Assembly: GCA_034769895.1 (NCBI GenBank)
Contig: CM068372.1
Coordinates: forward strand, 380,503,910-380,567,909
Direction of reading: 5' to 3'
Source: Magicicada septendecula
Lineage: Eukaryota > Arthropoda > Insecta > Hemiptera > Cicadidae
Length of the DNA stretch: 64,000 nucleotides
Positions 34,618 through 46,770 of this stretch are shown piece by piece. The notes beneath the pieces are model-generated. The model was not told where the DNA came from and did no database searches. It saw only the letters and a program-made list of their open reading frames with translations. Positions within the stretch are counted from its first letter, which is position 1; each line of letters begins with the position of its first letter. The translations under genes were made by a program, and so were the position numbers.

Positions 34618-34859
34618 TGACACGAGACGCGGAGCTGTGTTAAACAATGAGCGATTACTGAGAAATACCGATACACATTACATGATCAAACTCACTCAAC
34701 GCTCACTTTCCTCTTATTGTGCATCAAAGCCTGAAAACTATGACGCAATGTGTTGTACAAGAATTGGCACTGTAAAATATTATTAGTATTAAAATTTAAT
34801 TTTAATTTCACATAGCTTAACACTTCGAAATGTAATAGATGACTTACATTTTAAAAAGG

Positions 34860-35480
34860 GCGAGCTAACTTCTCATCTGTCTCCTCTTCCCTGTCAGAAT
34901 TTCCACTGCGATCAGAGTCACCGTCACTGCTGTCCGTGTTGTCATCACTATCACTGCTGTCATTATCATCGTCCGAACCTGTGGTAACAATAATCTTGTC
35001 AGTAACGTCTGACACTATCCCATCACTTTCCCAGTTATAGTTCTCTACCTCCCCAAATTTCTTGCAGTATCCTACCCAGTCACTTTCAGCACCGACATTA
35101 TTGCTTGCTCAGTTATTTCAGTCGATTCCGTAAAATTAAGACTTCCACGACTGTTGCAATTCCGTATGTAGTTTTTAAATTTTGTCCAGGCAAGTTCAAT
35201 AGGATTGAGGTTGCACAAATATGAAGGAAGGCATATACAACAGCGTGACCCTTGCTGATAAAAATTGATCAATCTTGTACTGCTTTTCTCTGGGGCGATG
35301 GAGCAGTATAATTTGAAAAAGATGTTCCTTACTCGTACCTTCATCACAATTAATACCCTCATTTCTCAGAAATTGTATCACATCGAGTTTCGTATAATAT
35401 TTTGTCGGAATCTTCTAAAACAAATGATACGGCGCATTGTCAATAACTATTACTGATTCCGATGGAATATTTGGCAACAA
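34860..35480 (-). pseudogene. Tc1/mariner-type DDE transposase remnant
   Basis: On the minus strand: LPNIPSESVIVIDNAPYH (35420-35475) holds the second catalytic aspartate. NEGINCDEGTSKEHLFQI and KQYKIDQFLSARVT follow, then LCNLNPIELAWTKFKNYIRN (near 35165-35225) with the third acidic residue. The protein ends in an acidic Asp/Ser-rich tail (34865-34990). The enzyme would excise and reinsert the element. Two frame changes and no N-terminal domain make it dead. The tail resembles that in the 20.55-21.42 kb element. Confidence 0.85.
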
Positions 35481-36290
35481 CTTATTCTCAGAAACAACGG
35501 TAAAAATCACACTGCAATAATATTACAAACTGCGTAGTCTGCCTTTGTGATGGACGCCAGTTTGTACTGTGACCAGGGCTATAGAGCTCTGATGAATCAT
35601 TGGATTTGACAAACAAACGATACAACCACACATCGATGTAAACTATAGTATACATCGATGCCACCACACACTCACTCACTCATGCACATAGTCATAACTC
35701 ATACTCACACACACACACACACACACTTCCCTCCATCAGAGACCCAGAGTTCAGTCTCTTGTAGTACTTAATACTCCGTTACAGATGTAGATTGTAAATT
35801 GCAAACTGTCAAAAAAAATTATATTTTGGGAAACCGTCTGCACACAGAAACCAAATATGATGCTCAGAGACTGGGACTGATCACGTCAGTAAAGTTCAAG
35901 CAGTGTGTGTGTGTGTGTTTTATTCTGTGTACAGCTGAGTGCTTGGCACAATGACTGACACCAGATTTCACAGTTTAATACATCAACTCGTGATACATTG
36001 AACGAATTTCCTCTCTCTTGCGTCGTATACAATACACTCGTATTGCTGTAAGCTTTTCTTAGCACAACACCACACACACGTACACTTCACCACATATGTT
36101 TGTCTTATCTGCAGTTGTCTATCTGTCTCTGTAACGTCACCTGTCTTCTGTTTAAATCTGTCCTTCCCCCTTCTGTCTCTCTCTATCTGTCTTTCTGTCT
36201 ATCTACTTATCTATATAAATACGCACGCACAACACACACACACACGCACACATACACACACATCATCGTCATCCTCATCGACACCATCAA
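35481..36290. other. Unannotated DNA with short repeats
   Basis: (CA)n at 35706-35726, (GT)n at 35904-35919, degenerate CTGT/CTAT tetranucleotides over 36110-36215 and (CA)n with interruptions at 36228-36263. No gene. Confidence 0.6.
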
Positions 36291-36292
36291 AC

Positions 36293-37560
36293 CTATCATC
36301 ATCATCATCATCTAAAGACCATGCCTTGTCGAGTTATCCACGTCTCTCTCTCCAGCGTTGTCCTCTTTAAGTCACAGTACGATAGGAAGTTCATCTCCTT
36401 TCCCATGTCTTTGACGAACGCTGCTCTTGATCGTCCTCTTGGTTTTCCCCAACACATTTCCTTCTTCAAAAATGTTACTTAAGAATTGATTGAGTCGTAA
36501 AACGTGCGCGATAAATTTTGCCCTTCTTCTTCCAATCATTTTTTAAAAGTGACCTATCTTCGTTCACTTCTGCGAGGACTTGCTCATTACTTTCCTTATC
36601 CATCCAACTTGTCCTCGTCGTTCTTCTCCAGACATACACTTCCATTGCTTCAAGCTTCCTCCTTTCTATTTTGCCGAGGGTCCACGCATCATAATTTAAG
36701 ACACTTCATACAAATGTTTTTGCAAAACGTTTCCTTACCTTCATACTTAAGTAATTATTTGTAAGTAAATTCCTTTTCTTCCGAAACTGCTGATTTTCTA
36801 GAGCTATTCTTATCTTAATTTCTGTCCCATATCTAGTCTATTTTTACAAGTGCTCCAGCACTTTTGCAAAAACTTTAACATGTTCTAAAATAGTATTGCC
36901 CAATTTAATATTAAGTTTACCATTCACTTTCTTCTTCCATATCACCATTGTTTTTGTTTTCTTCTTGTTAATCTTTAATTTAAGTTTCCCTTGGGTTTCA
37001 GATAAGATTTCTAACATTCTCTGCATTTCTTTTACCGAGTCTGCAATTATTACTATAATAATAATGGCTCTCATGTATACCACCGAAGTAGCTTAGGAGT
37101 AGGCAGGGTAGGCTGCCTAATATGAGCCGTACGGCATATAAGGAAGGCAGTGTGGCCAGCACTACGCTTCAGCCGCCCATTATTATCCCCAGGATGTTAT
37201 CCCAGGTACTCATTTTCAACAGGATGAGTCAACCTGGGGGCTGAAAAACGCACCTTGATTTTATGGTGCGGGACCGGGAATTGAACCCGGGACTTCTAGA
37301 TTAGTAGCCACCTGCCATACCCACTGGTCTACTGAGCCGCCAATTATTACTATATCATATGCAAATCGGATACTATGAATGCGCCTTCCATTAATCTTAA
37401 TGCCTTTGGTTTTCTCTTTCATTCTTGTGATAACCTTTTCAATAAATAAGTTAAACAAATATGATGACAAATGACACCCTTGTCTGACTCCTCTTCTTAT
37501 TCTGGCTTCTTTTTTTGCAGCCGCTTATATCAATTTTAGTCTTCTGCAATTTGTACAAAT
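36293..37560 (-). pseudogene. LINE-E: RT fragment split by a SINE
   Basis: Minus-strand order: RRGVRQGCHLS (near 37490), YLFNLFIEKVITRMKEKTKG, HSIRFAYDIVIIA (catalytic position, usually FADD, here FAYD), the SINE, then DSVKEMQRMLEILSETQGKL, KINKKKTKTMVIW, and a decayed C-terminus with GRSRAAFVKDMGKE (near 36400-36440). It ends in a (GAT)n tail at 36294-36312. Removing 37058-37354 would restore the reading across the junction. Stops elsewhere show it was already old or decayed later. Confidence 0.87.
37058..37340 (-). mobile_element. tRNA-derived SINE, full length
   Basis: 283 bp on the minus strand. The head is tRNA-like: A-box region GGCTCAGTAGACCAGTGG (complement of 37321-37338) and B-box GGGTTCAATTCCC (complement of about 37277-37289), about 40 bases apart. 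The body ends near CATTATTAT at 37058. It is flanked by a 14 bp TSD CAATTATTACTATA (37044-37057 and 37341-37354). It would be transcribed by RNA polymerase III and moved by a LINE. Confidence 0.93.
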
Positions 37561-37617
37561 TCAAAATCGGTTTTCTATCCCTTCAGTCAAGTCCAAATAT
37601 ACACAATCAAACATAAC

Positions 37618-39445
<1,828 letters not shown>

Positions 39446-39449
39446 AAGG

Positions 39450-39505
39450 GTACACACATACGCACTCGCGCGCCCACACGCACACACACACGCACACGCA
39501 CAAAC
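39450..39505 (+). repeat. (CA)n microsatellite, interrupted
   Basis: CA-rich stretch with CGC interruptions. Confidence 0.9.
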
Positions 39506-39554
39506 CCGTTCAATCAAATAATTGTTCTGTTGTGTTTTATATTTCTTTTGTATT

Positions 39555-39660
39555 CATACACAGGTCCTGATGATGACAATAAATATTGTCGAAACGTCGA
39601 CACAATTAAGTTAAAATTTGTGTTATATTTTTGACCAATCCTCACAAACCCTTCACCGGA
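39555..39660 (+). repeat. Hammerhead-family F3 repeat, copy 1
   Basis: The ribozyme followed by ACACAATTAAGTTAAAATTT, TTGACCAATCCTCACAAACC and CTTCACCGG, which recur in diverged form in the next two copies. Confidence 0.75.
39558..39606 (+). ncRNA. Hammerhead ribozyme candidate (F3)
   Basis: GTC (stem I 5' side), CTGATGA at 39567-39573, perfect 6 bp stem II GACAAT-AAAT-ATTGTC, GAAAC at 39591-39595, cleavage triplet GTC, and GAC (stem I 3' side). ACGT is palindromic. The full core is intact. Confidence 0.82.
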
Positions 39661-39999
39661 AAAATGCATTAATTGACGATCACTACGAATTTAAGGATCT
39701 ACATATTTTCTGCTAAAATTGCCTGCCTGTATGATGGATACTAGAAAAACTCTTTGACCAGAAGTATCCAGTCATTTACAACGTAAATCAGAAAGTTTTG
39801 TAACGATTCCACTATATCTTACGTTGGTCAAATTAGCAGACTATTTGTTACACGACTCAAAGATCACTGATATAAAACGATAATAAACGTTAACATCAGA
39901 TTACGGATTAACGTGAACCACATAATTCTACGGGTAACAGTAATAAATATTTTAGTTGGTTACAAATCATAGGTCTCTGTTTGCATGAAAATATAAAGA

Positions 40000-40290
40000 A
40001 ATTTAAAGTGATAGGTTTGAAATGATGAAAGGTTCGGCGAGGATCGGTCAATAAATGTCGACAGAATTTTTACACCGTTTGTATCGACGTTTTGATAATA
40101 TTTATTGCCATATTCAGCGCAATCGTTATTAATACAACGCACTATGTACTTTGTTTTGTACCTTCAAAATGGGTTAAAACTTGACCTGACGATACCAGAA
40201 ATTTTGCTGAAACATCGAGCAAATGGTGTAAAAATTGTGCCTCTATTTATCGATAGGCCCTCTCCAAACCTTTCATCATGTATTGATTTA
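40000..40290. repeat. F3 repeat, copies 2 and 3 in inverted arrangement
   Basis: 40020-40110 on the minus strand and 40186-40285 on the plus strand are diverged inverted copies (GGTGTAAAAATT, CCTTTCATCAT). The minus copy keeps the stem II loop CAATAAATATT but has CTGAATA and AAAACGTC. The plus copy has CTGACGA and GAAACATC. Both ribozymes are damaged. The inverted pair resembles the arrangement at 7905-8381. Confidence 0.7.
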
Positions 40291-40324
40291 CAGTCACTAC
40301 TAATTTAAGCATTTGTAAAAGTAT

Positions 40325-40815
40325 TGACGTTATGAATAAGTTGCATAAGTCACCCCCCTTATTCGGGGCCATCAGGCGAACTCTTATGTCAGCAAGTAAA
40401 GAAAAGCGCCAAAAATTCTACAAGGTGACGGCCCTTCCCACACTTTTTAATAGGTCTGAGAATTGGACTTTAACAAAAGGCCAGGCCAGTCGTATCCAAG
40501 CGGCTGAAATAAGATTTCTCAGGCACGTGGCAGGGTATATTCTCCATGATTATAGAAGAAACTTAGATATACGGCAGGAAATTAATATTATGAGTATACT
40601 CGACAGGATTCCCCAGTATCGGCTGAAATGGTGGGAACACCTTTGCCGAATGGATGACTGCCGCATCCCCAAACAACTATGGAACTACAAGCCGATGGGT
40701 CGGAGATGTGCGCTGGAGTGACCAGGAATCACTGGAGTGACCAGCTCTAGACTCTTTGCCTGTTTGAAACCGGATCAAACCGTCCTTGGTTTAATCCTTG
40801 CAGATGATGATGTAA
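40325..40815 (+). pseudogene. LINE-B C-terminal fragment, distant copy
   Basis: The frame at 40332-40721 reads NKLHKSPPLFGAIRRTLMSA, YKVTALPTLFNRSENWTLTK, RFLRHVAGYILHDYRRNLD, RLKWWEHLCRMDDCRIPKQL and NYKPMGRR. The 3' end matches LINE-B (TTTGCCTGTTTGAAACCGG, GGTTTAATCCTTGCAGATGATGATG). It is 5'-truncated, and the C-terminal frame is better preserved than in the array copies, with one frame break near 40710. Confidence 0.92.
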
Positions 40816-41635
40816 AAGTATTAAAGTAAAAATTATAGTTTAGAGTAAAAGTAGAATGCAATAATCTAACAGTGCTTGTCCCTCCTTCTGAGAGCCTGTT
40901 TGCAACTGTGCGGCGACGTTTGCACTAGGCTTGCAAAGTTCACTATCTAACTCCAACCCCCACTATCCGCATCCTCTTCGGTGTCCGTTCCCAGATCGCT
41001 ACTATAGGCCTACTGACTCTTTCCCGAAAGTTCTGCCGTCGCTGTGCCCGTTTCCAGGGCAACCCTCGATCAACGCCTCCTCGGTCAGAACCCATCTGTG
41101 TGCCAGGCAAATCTTGGACTCGGTCTCGGCGATCGCTGACCCTGAATTACACATTGTCTAATTGAAACCCCATCCCCTGTAACAGGCCAAACCTGGGAAA
41201 CCTCAGGTATCGTTGTCCCCCCGGCGGGAGATCATCTGAAGCTCTGCCTAATGACCACGCGACGGACTTGGCTCACGCTTTCACAGCCCCCTGAAAACCT
41301 TGTATTTGTCTATGCATGTCTGTTATATCTCTCTCACGCACATTCAGGAACCGCAGGGACATATTGCCTAAATGAATTACAATTTATAGAGTTCTGTAGA
41401 GTTTTTATTGTTGCCAATTTAGACAGAACTGGCCTCATCGTTTGTTGCATTATCTACAGCCTCACGTCAATAACTTACTGTACCTCTACCATATACATCG
41501 GCCTTCTAGTACCAACTTACAAAACTGATTGAAATTTTTACAACGATTTTAAGAATTGTTGAGTTGACGTCATGGTAAGTATACGCCTACCTCTTAGTTT
41601 CCTCTTTCTCTTTTGAAACTTTGAGTTTCTCTAAT
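40816..41635. other. Unannotated DNA
   Basis: GC-richer than average over 40890-41290 (AAACCCCATCCCCTGTAACA near 41165). No gene recognised. Confidence 0.45.
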
Positions 41636-41639
41636 ATAC

Positions 41640-41893
41640 TTCGTAGTATATCACGGCCGGAGTCAATGTTGTTAAAATTGATTCCCGGGCTCTTTGGCCG
41701 GGGCCCATTGTTTTCAACAAAAACAGACGTTTTGGCAGTGATATCGACTGCCATCTTCAATGTAAAATCGAGTTTTGCTAACGTAAAGTGGTAGACTTTA
41801 GTGACCACAGTACTGTGGTTAAGGTTGGAGACGTCCCGTGAACACCACTCCTACTTATAAATTCTCTAAGTGCCACGATACAGTCTATAACTA
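41640..41893 (-). repeat. Hammerhead-family F2 repeat, copy C
   Basis: Aligns with copy B over its length in reverse, up to TATAACTAA at 41893, where similarity stops at the start of the next element. The ribozyme is damaged: TTGAAGA and AAAACGTC, but stem II GGCAGT...ACTGCC pairs fully. Contains the palindrome CCACAGTACTGTGG (41803-41816), shared with copy E. Confidence 0.8.
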
Positions 41894-43480
41894 ATAGCGC
41901 CAAGTTGTGGTGCCAAATATAACTTTTTTGTTATGCCCCGTTAGTAGCGGCGTCAATTATAACTATAATTTACGTTAGCTAGATATTACCTTCTTATACC
42001 CCGCAATTGGAGCATCAAATATAACGTTTCAATTACTCGTTACCATTAATTATATTGTGTTAATTAATAGACTATAGTCCTTCAATCTAGCGACGGTAAT
42101 TAAAGTTATAATAAAGTCTACTGATGTTAATTGTAATTGTATTAAGTTTACTTATGCATGATGAGTACAAATTATCTCTTGTGTTCAAGAATTCTAATTG
42201 TTGTATCATCCCTCAGGTAGTTATTAAATAATGAAACGCATACACATTTATCAGGATAATTGTTGCATTTCTTATTTATTACGTTACTTGTCATTTATAT
42301 TAATTCCATATGATTTTAACCTTTTATGATCATTCGTTAATTTAAAATATGATCTATCTCAATAGACATTCATTCTAAGATCTCTATCTCAAGGTTCGAT
42401 TTAAATTTTAACACTTATGTCTATTAAATATCATGTTACACATATTTTATTGAGAAATGGATTCATGTTTAATATATGAAGTTTATCTTTAATAAGACAT
42501 ACGTGAGTTTTTTAAGTATGCCATATTTTATACGTAGGTTCTTTGAGTAGGACAGACAGATGTTTTAACAAAATATTAATTAATGCATAAAATTTACTGT
42601 TGGTACGTTATCCACTCTGCGGCGTGTAGAACTGCGCTGATTATCATCTCCCACTCCTTAGATCTGCCATGAAAGTGTAGATGCGCTTATCATATCGTGG
42701 TTTATTCTCGTATTGCATGATAGTTGAACACTTTTTTGATCACTCCACTTTGACTAATACACTCCGGCATCTTCCGACGTTCCAATAGAATAATTACCGG
42801 TTACTAGTTATAACGTTTATTCTTGTTACACGAGTAATAGTTTTCACTCGACTGTTTTCGAACACATCCTGCGATCCTAATTGTTTTACAAGTTATATAT
42901 TTCTACTACCTTAGTTCGCACTCCTCAATATTAATTGTATTATACACATTGTTTGTTAACTTTGATTCTACTAAATATAATATGAGTTACCAATCTTCTC
43001 AATTATTTACTCGTGTTAAATCTTCGTACGTTTTAAGTCAATTTGCGGGACAATCACTACCGACTAATTCAGAATTTCCGTAAAGACTCTGAACTGTTAA
43101 GTTAAGACTCCACGAAACTTATAACATACTCTGCTCAACACTTACGACCGACTCCTCCGAAAGAATATTATTAGACCCCTCGATCGCGCTCTCGGCTTAA
43201 TTTATATACCGAATACACCTAATTCCCACTTAAGATTCTCTTAGTCCACCACCTTCTTTACCATTGGTTATCGTTCTTCTTTTCTACGAAAATTCCCTCC
43301 TATTTCTTTTACCCGTTACCACGCTACGTTTCCATTGGTTTTTCGTTCTAGTTTTTCTAAGAACTTGACTCCTGGAAACCCTCCTTCGTTGAACTCTGGT
43401 TTTTGATAGGATACCTTAGTTCCCTACTCTATTTTCCTTGCTTTTGGTTCCACCCTCAGTCTGTGACGATAGTTCGATTT
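41894..43480 (-). mobile_element. Possible LTR-type element, minus strand
   Basis: Distinct AT-rich block that interrupts the F2 copy at 41893. On the minus strand it has GGTATATAAATTAAGCCGAG (TATA-like, near 43190-43210) with CCAATGG motifs upstream. At the other end three staggered motifs occur: GTGGTGCCAAATATAAC, GCGGCGTCAATTATAAC and TGGAGCATCAAATATAAC (41906-42025). Exact ends and TSD were not found, so the class is uncertain. Confidence 0.35.
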
Positions 43481-43858
43481 CACACGCGTCAATCATCCTG
43501 TCACTTTTTCTTATGTCCCTTTCAGACGAATTCTCCTAATTGCCTTTTAACGCACAGCTGCATCTGGTTAATGAGTGTACTCCACTTTACTCCAGATTTC
43601 TCAGTATCTCCTTGTCTGGCCCCCGCTGAATTTTTTCTATACCCAAGCGAGACCAATTCCTTCATTTTCTTACATGTCCAGCTGCATCCTCTGTTAGAGT
43701 TCACACACTTGGTATGGCCTTACTTAGTAAATTTCTCTCTGGTGTTTTTGCTATCTCTTACTCAGAACCAACCACCTTGCCACAGAGTACTTAATGATAG
43801 GCTTTCACCCTGCCGATTCATAGTGATCGTAGCATGTTTTGTGGATCTGAAAGAACTC
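43481..43858. other. Unannotated DNA
   Basis: The 184-residue plus frame over 43403-43957 runs into an F2 repeat, has no domain, and is unlikely to be a gene. Confidence 0.5.
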
Positions 43859-43859
43859 C

Positions 43860-44010
43860 ATATGAAGGCAAGTGAAATACGCAGTTTGTACCGCCAAATC
43901 ACAGTTTACACTAATGATGGCAGTCGATGGCACTGCCGAAACATCTGTTTTTGTTAAAAACAATGGACCATGGTCAAACAGCCCGGGAATGAATTTATCA
44001 ACTTTGAATT
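43860..44010 (+). repeat. Hammerhead-family F2 repeat, copy D
   Basis: Ribozyme region at 43905-43960 with a perfect stem II (GGCAGT-CGATGGC-ACTGCC) but a mutated core CTAATGA and cleavage triplet ATC. Flank AACAATGGACCATGGTCAAA matches the family. Confidence 0.78.
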
Positions 44011-44060
44011 TCTCTCTTCCTGTCACCACTTTCGCTCTGTTTATGTCTGCCTGCGGCCTG

Positions 44061-44067
<7 letters not shown>

Positions 44068-44102
<35 letters not shown>

Positions 44103-44205
44103 TTATCTTCTTATCTATCTATCTGTCTGTCTGTCTATCTATACGTCTGTTTATCTGTCTGTCTGTCTATCTGTCTGTCTGTCTATCTCTCTGTCTATGT
44201 TCTGT
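44068..44205 (+). repeat. (TC)n then TCTA/TCTG tetranucleotide microsatellite
   Basis: (TC)n to about 44101, then alternating TCTA, TCTG and TCTT units to about 44205. Confidence 0.95.
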
Positions 44206-44689
44206 GTTACACAGAATGAGTAACAACATTCTGACGCACATTATTATTGAACAATCGAACCTAGTTTGACATTTGTTTTTCAAATTTTAATTCAGTCTGT
44301 CTGCTTATTTGGAGTATGTTTCACGATAAGTTTTGGACGCATCGACCTATTTCCGTAAAACATGGCACGCGTGTTCATAACGTTAACACACTGAGCTCTA
44401 CTGTTTTTGAGATCGATCTCACCAAAAATAGGGTGAGAGTGGACAAAAATGTTGAGGATCAAATTTTGAAAAAGTCGCAGAACGGCTACGTGGGGTACCA
44501 AATTAAAGAGAACTTAAACCACGACTTGAATATAATGTTCAGTTTTTAAAGTTGTAAATTGGGGGGGGGGGGTCACCAGAGCCCAGTAAAGTATTAAAAT
44601 TTTGGAAAAATTGAAAAATTTATGCCGAACTTCAGATTAAACAGAACGATGTTAAACCAAGTTCGAATGTAATGTTTGCTTTCAACATT

Positions 44690-45490
44690 TTTACTTCCAT
44701 ATTCCGCAAGGGAATGGAAGTATGGTGATAACGAAAAAATCGAGTCGATATAACGGCAGATTCTGATTGTACTGCCCTCAAAACATGAAGAAAAATCATT
44801 TTCCGAAAAGTGTCTGTGTGTCTGTGCTTAGAATTTTTTATATGCCGAACGATAACTGCCAAATGAAACAGAATCGTATCATTTTTGCATATGTGCCCGA
44901 CTTGTAGGGGACTTAAGATCTATTGATTTTAGTGAAGATCGGTTAAGGGCCTGCAACGTTTTACGTTTTAACAAGAGTAAAGTACTTAATTTTGATAAAT
45001 AAAGTATCCTGAAAAGAAGGTCATAATATTCCACTGTAGAAAGAAAGATGAAATATCGATATATGAAAAGGGTAGTTGAAGGGTGAGGGGGTAATTTTTG
45101 TATTGATGTTATACATTTATTCGACCGAAAACTTAAAAAAAAATTCAATAAAATGTTAACAGTTGATATCTTTCCATGTAAACAAAATATCGTATCCACG
45201 GATACGTAAACAAAATAATTATTCGTTTTCAGAAATTCACAGATAACAAACGCTGGGCGGTATTCGCCTTCTTTTGCGTTGTATAAATAAAAGATAATTT
45301 AATCAAATTAATTATTTATTTTACAAACATTAACAACTATTTTCAATTCGTATTTTGATTATCTTTCTTAGCCTTTTTAACATGCTGATATATTTAGTTT
45401 CGTTTTGAGTACATATTAAAAACAAATTTATAATTAATTAGAACATGGAAGTCAAGTATGGTTCTTCATACTGATTTTTAATTTCAGGGA
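44690..45490 (+). repeat. Dispersed repeat Y, copy 1
   Basis: About 800 bp aligned with 62775-63555 in the same orientation. Shared blocks: GGAATGGAAGTATGGTGAT, CAGATTCTGATTGTACT, CCTCAAAACATGAAGAAAA, TGCAACGTTTTACGTTTTAA, AAGTATCCTGAAAAGAAGG. Starts with a small inverted repeat ACTTCCAT/ATGGAAGT. Non-coding, class unknown. Confidence 0.88.
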
Positions 45491-45850
45491 CGCCGCAAGC
45501 CAAAAAAGTAAGTTAAAATGTTGTAATAATTGTAAAAGTTTAGCGATTTCTGCAACTTAGGGAATTTACTAATGTATTTAAATTATTAAATTACATTTTA
45601 CAGTTAATCCATTCACTTCGTCTAGTACCTCATGTTTTTTACCTTCCTTTCGATATAACAAAGCTAATACTGTCCACTTAAGGCAGACATTATTTGCATT
45701 TTAATTCATTTCATTGTACCGTACAAATCCTTGCAGCAAAGAGAAATGTAACAGCTGTTCTCTGGACACGGAGAAGATTGCATTCTTCTCTTCTGCTCAT
45801 TGTAATTACTTTTATAGGTTACTGTTGTATTCAGGGAATACGTTTTAAAG

Positions 45851-45855
<5 letters not shown>

Positions 45856-45918
<63 letters not shown>
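45856..45918 (+). repeat. (TC)n microsatellite
   Basis: About 31 pure TC units. Confidence 0.97.
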
Positions 45919-45922
<4 letters not shown>

Positions 45923-46124
45923 CGTCAGTCCGTCTCTTGTGATAATCACGAGATTTTAATTGTCTTTATGAGGCAGCCAATCAGACTTTTACATTATTGC
46001 AAACAAATGGGATGATTAGCGACTGACACTGTATTCTGGTTAAATGACATTATATACTGAAATACGTACCTCTTATCAACGAGCTCTCTCTTCAGTTCTA
46101 AGCTGATTTATAAATACAACTAGC

Positions 46125-46770
46125 TGTTACCCGCCGGTTCGCAAGCAAATTTTTAATAAGTATTTTAATCTAATTTTTATTGTCTATGTCTATTTGGCGT
46201 TCTCTCAGCTCGTATAACAATTTTGTATTCATTAGTCAAATTCTCTCCAAAGGTGTTTCAACACTTGTACTATTTTAACTTCTACTAAATTATTATGTTG
46301 GTGCAACAGCCTTTGGAGATTTAAAAGTACCCGTTTATAAAGCCTTTGGAGACATTTATAAAGTACCTGTTAAATCAAAAAAGCTAAATTCTTATTTTAA
46401 GTGTTACTGTGTTAGAAGAATTGTATAATACATTAAACGTTAAGTTTTCCTCAATCATGGCTTTTATTTATTTCAGCAGTAAACTAAAAACCAAAAACCG
46501 TTGTCACCTAAACTCACAAATGAAAACAACACGTATTTTCGCTTTGCATTAAGTGTAATAGAACAATTTACAATTACTAAGCCCTACACGTCTGCTTTTC
46601 CACATCGTAATATATCGTTACAATCACATATTATATAAAACATCGAAAATGTACTGCAGGAATGGATAAATGTACAGTTCCGATGCCGCTAAATAGCTTT
46701 TCTTTATTTACTTGTTACTATGGTAATTAATTCTGGCCTGCATGGTGTTGTTGATGTCTTTAGTAGCAGT
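46125..46770 (+). repeat. Dispersed repeat Z, copy 1 (3' truncated)
   Basis: Starts ACTAGCTGTTACCCGCCGG, a motif often seen at ends of dispersed insect repeats. Its part 46640-46765 matches 58295-58420 (CTGCAGGAATGGATAAA, TTCCGATGCCGCTAAA, TACTATGGTAATTAATTCTG). Non-coding here. Confidence 0.7.

Noticed and set aside
37261..37345. A tRNA gene on the minus strand
   Set aside because: The A and B boxes are present, but the sequence lacks a proper cloverleaf and is the head of a SINE flanked by target duplications.
43403..43957. 184-residue plus-strand frame
   Set aside because: Low-complexity composition, no domain, and it runs into a hammerhead repeat at its end.
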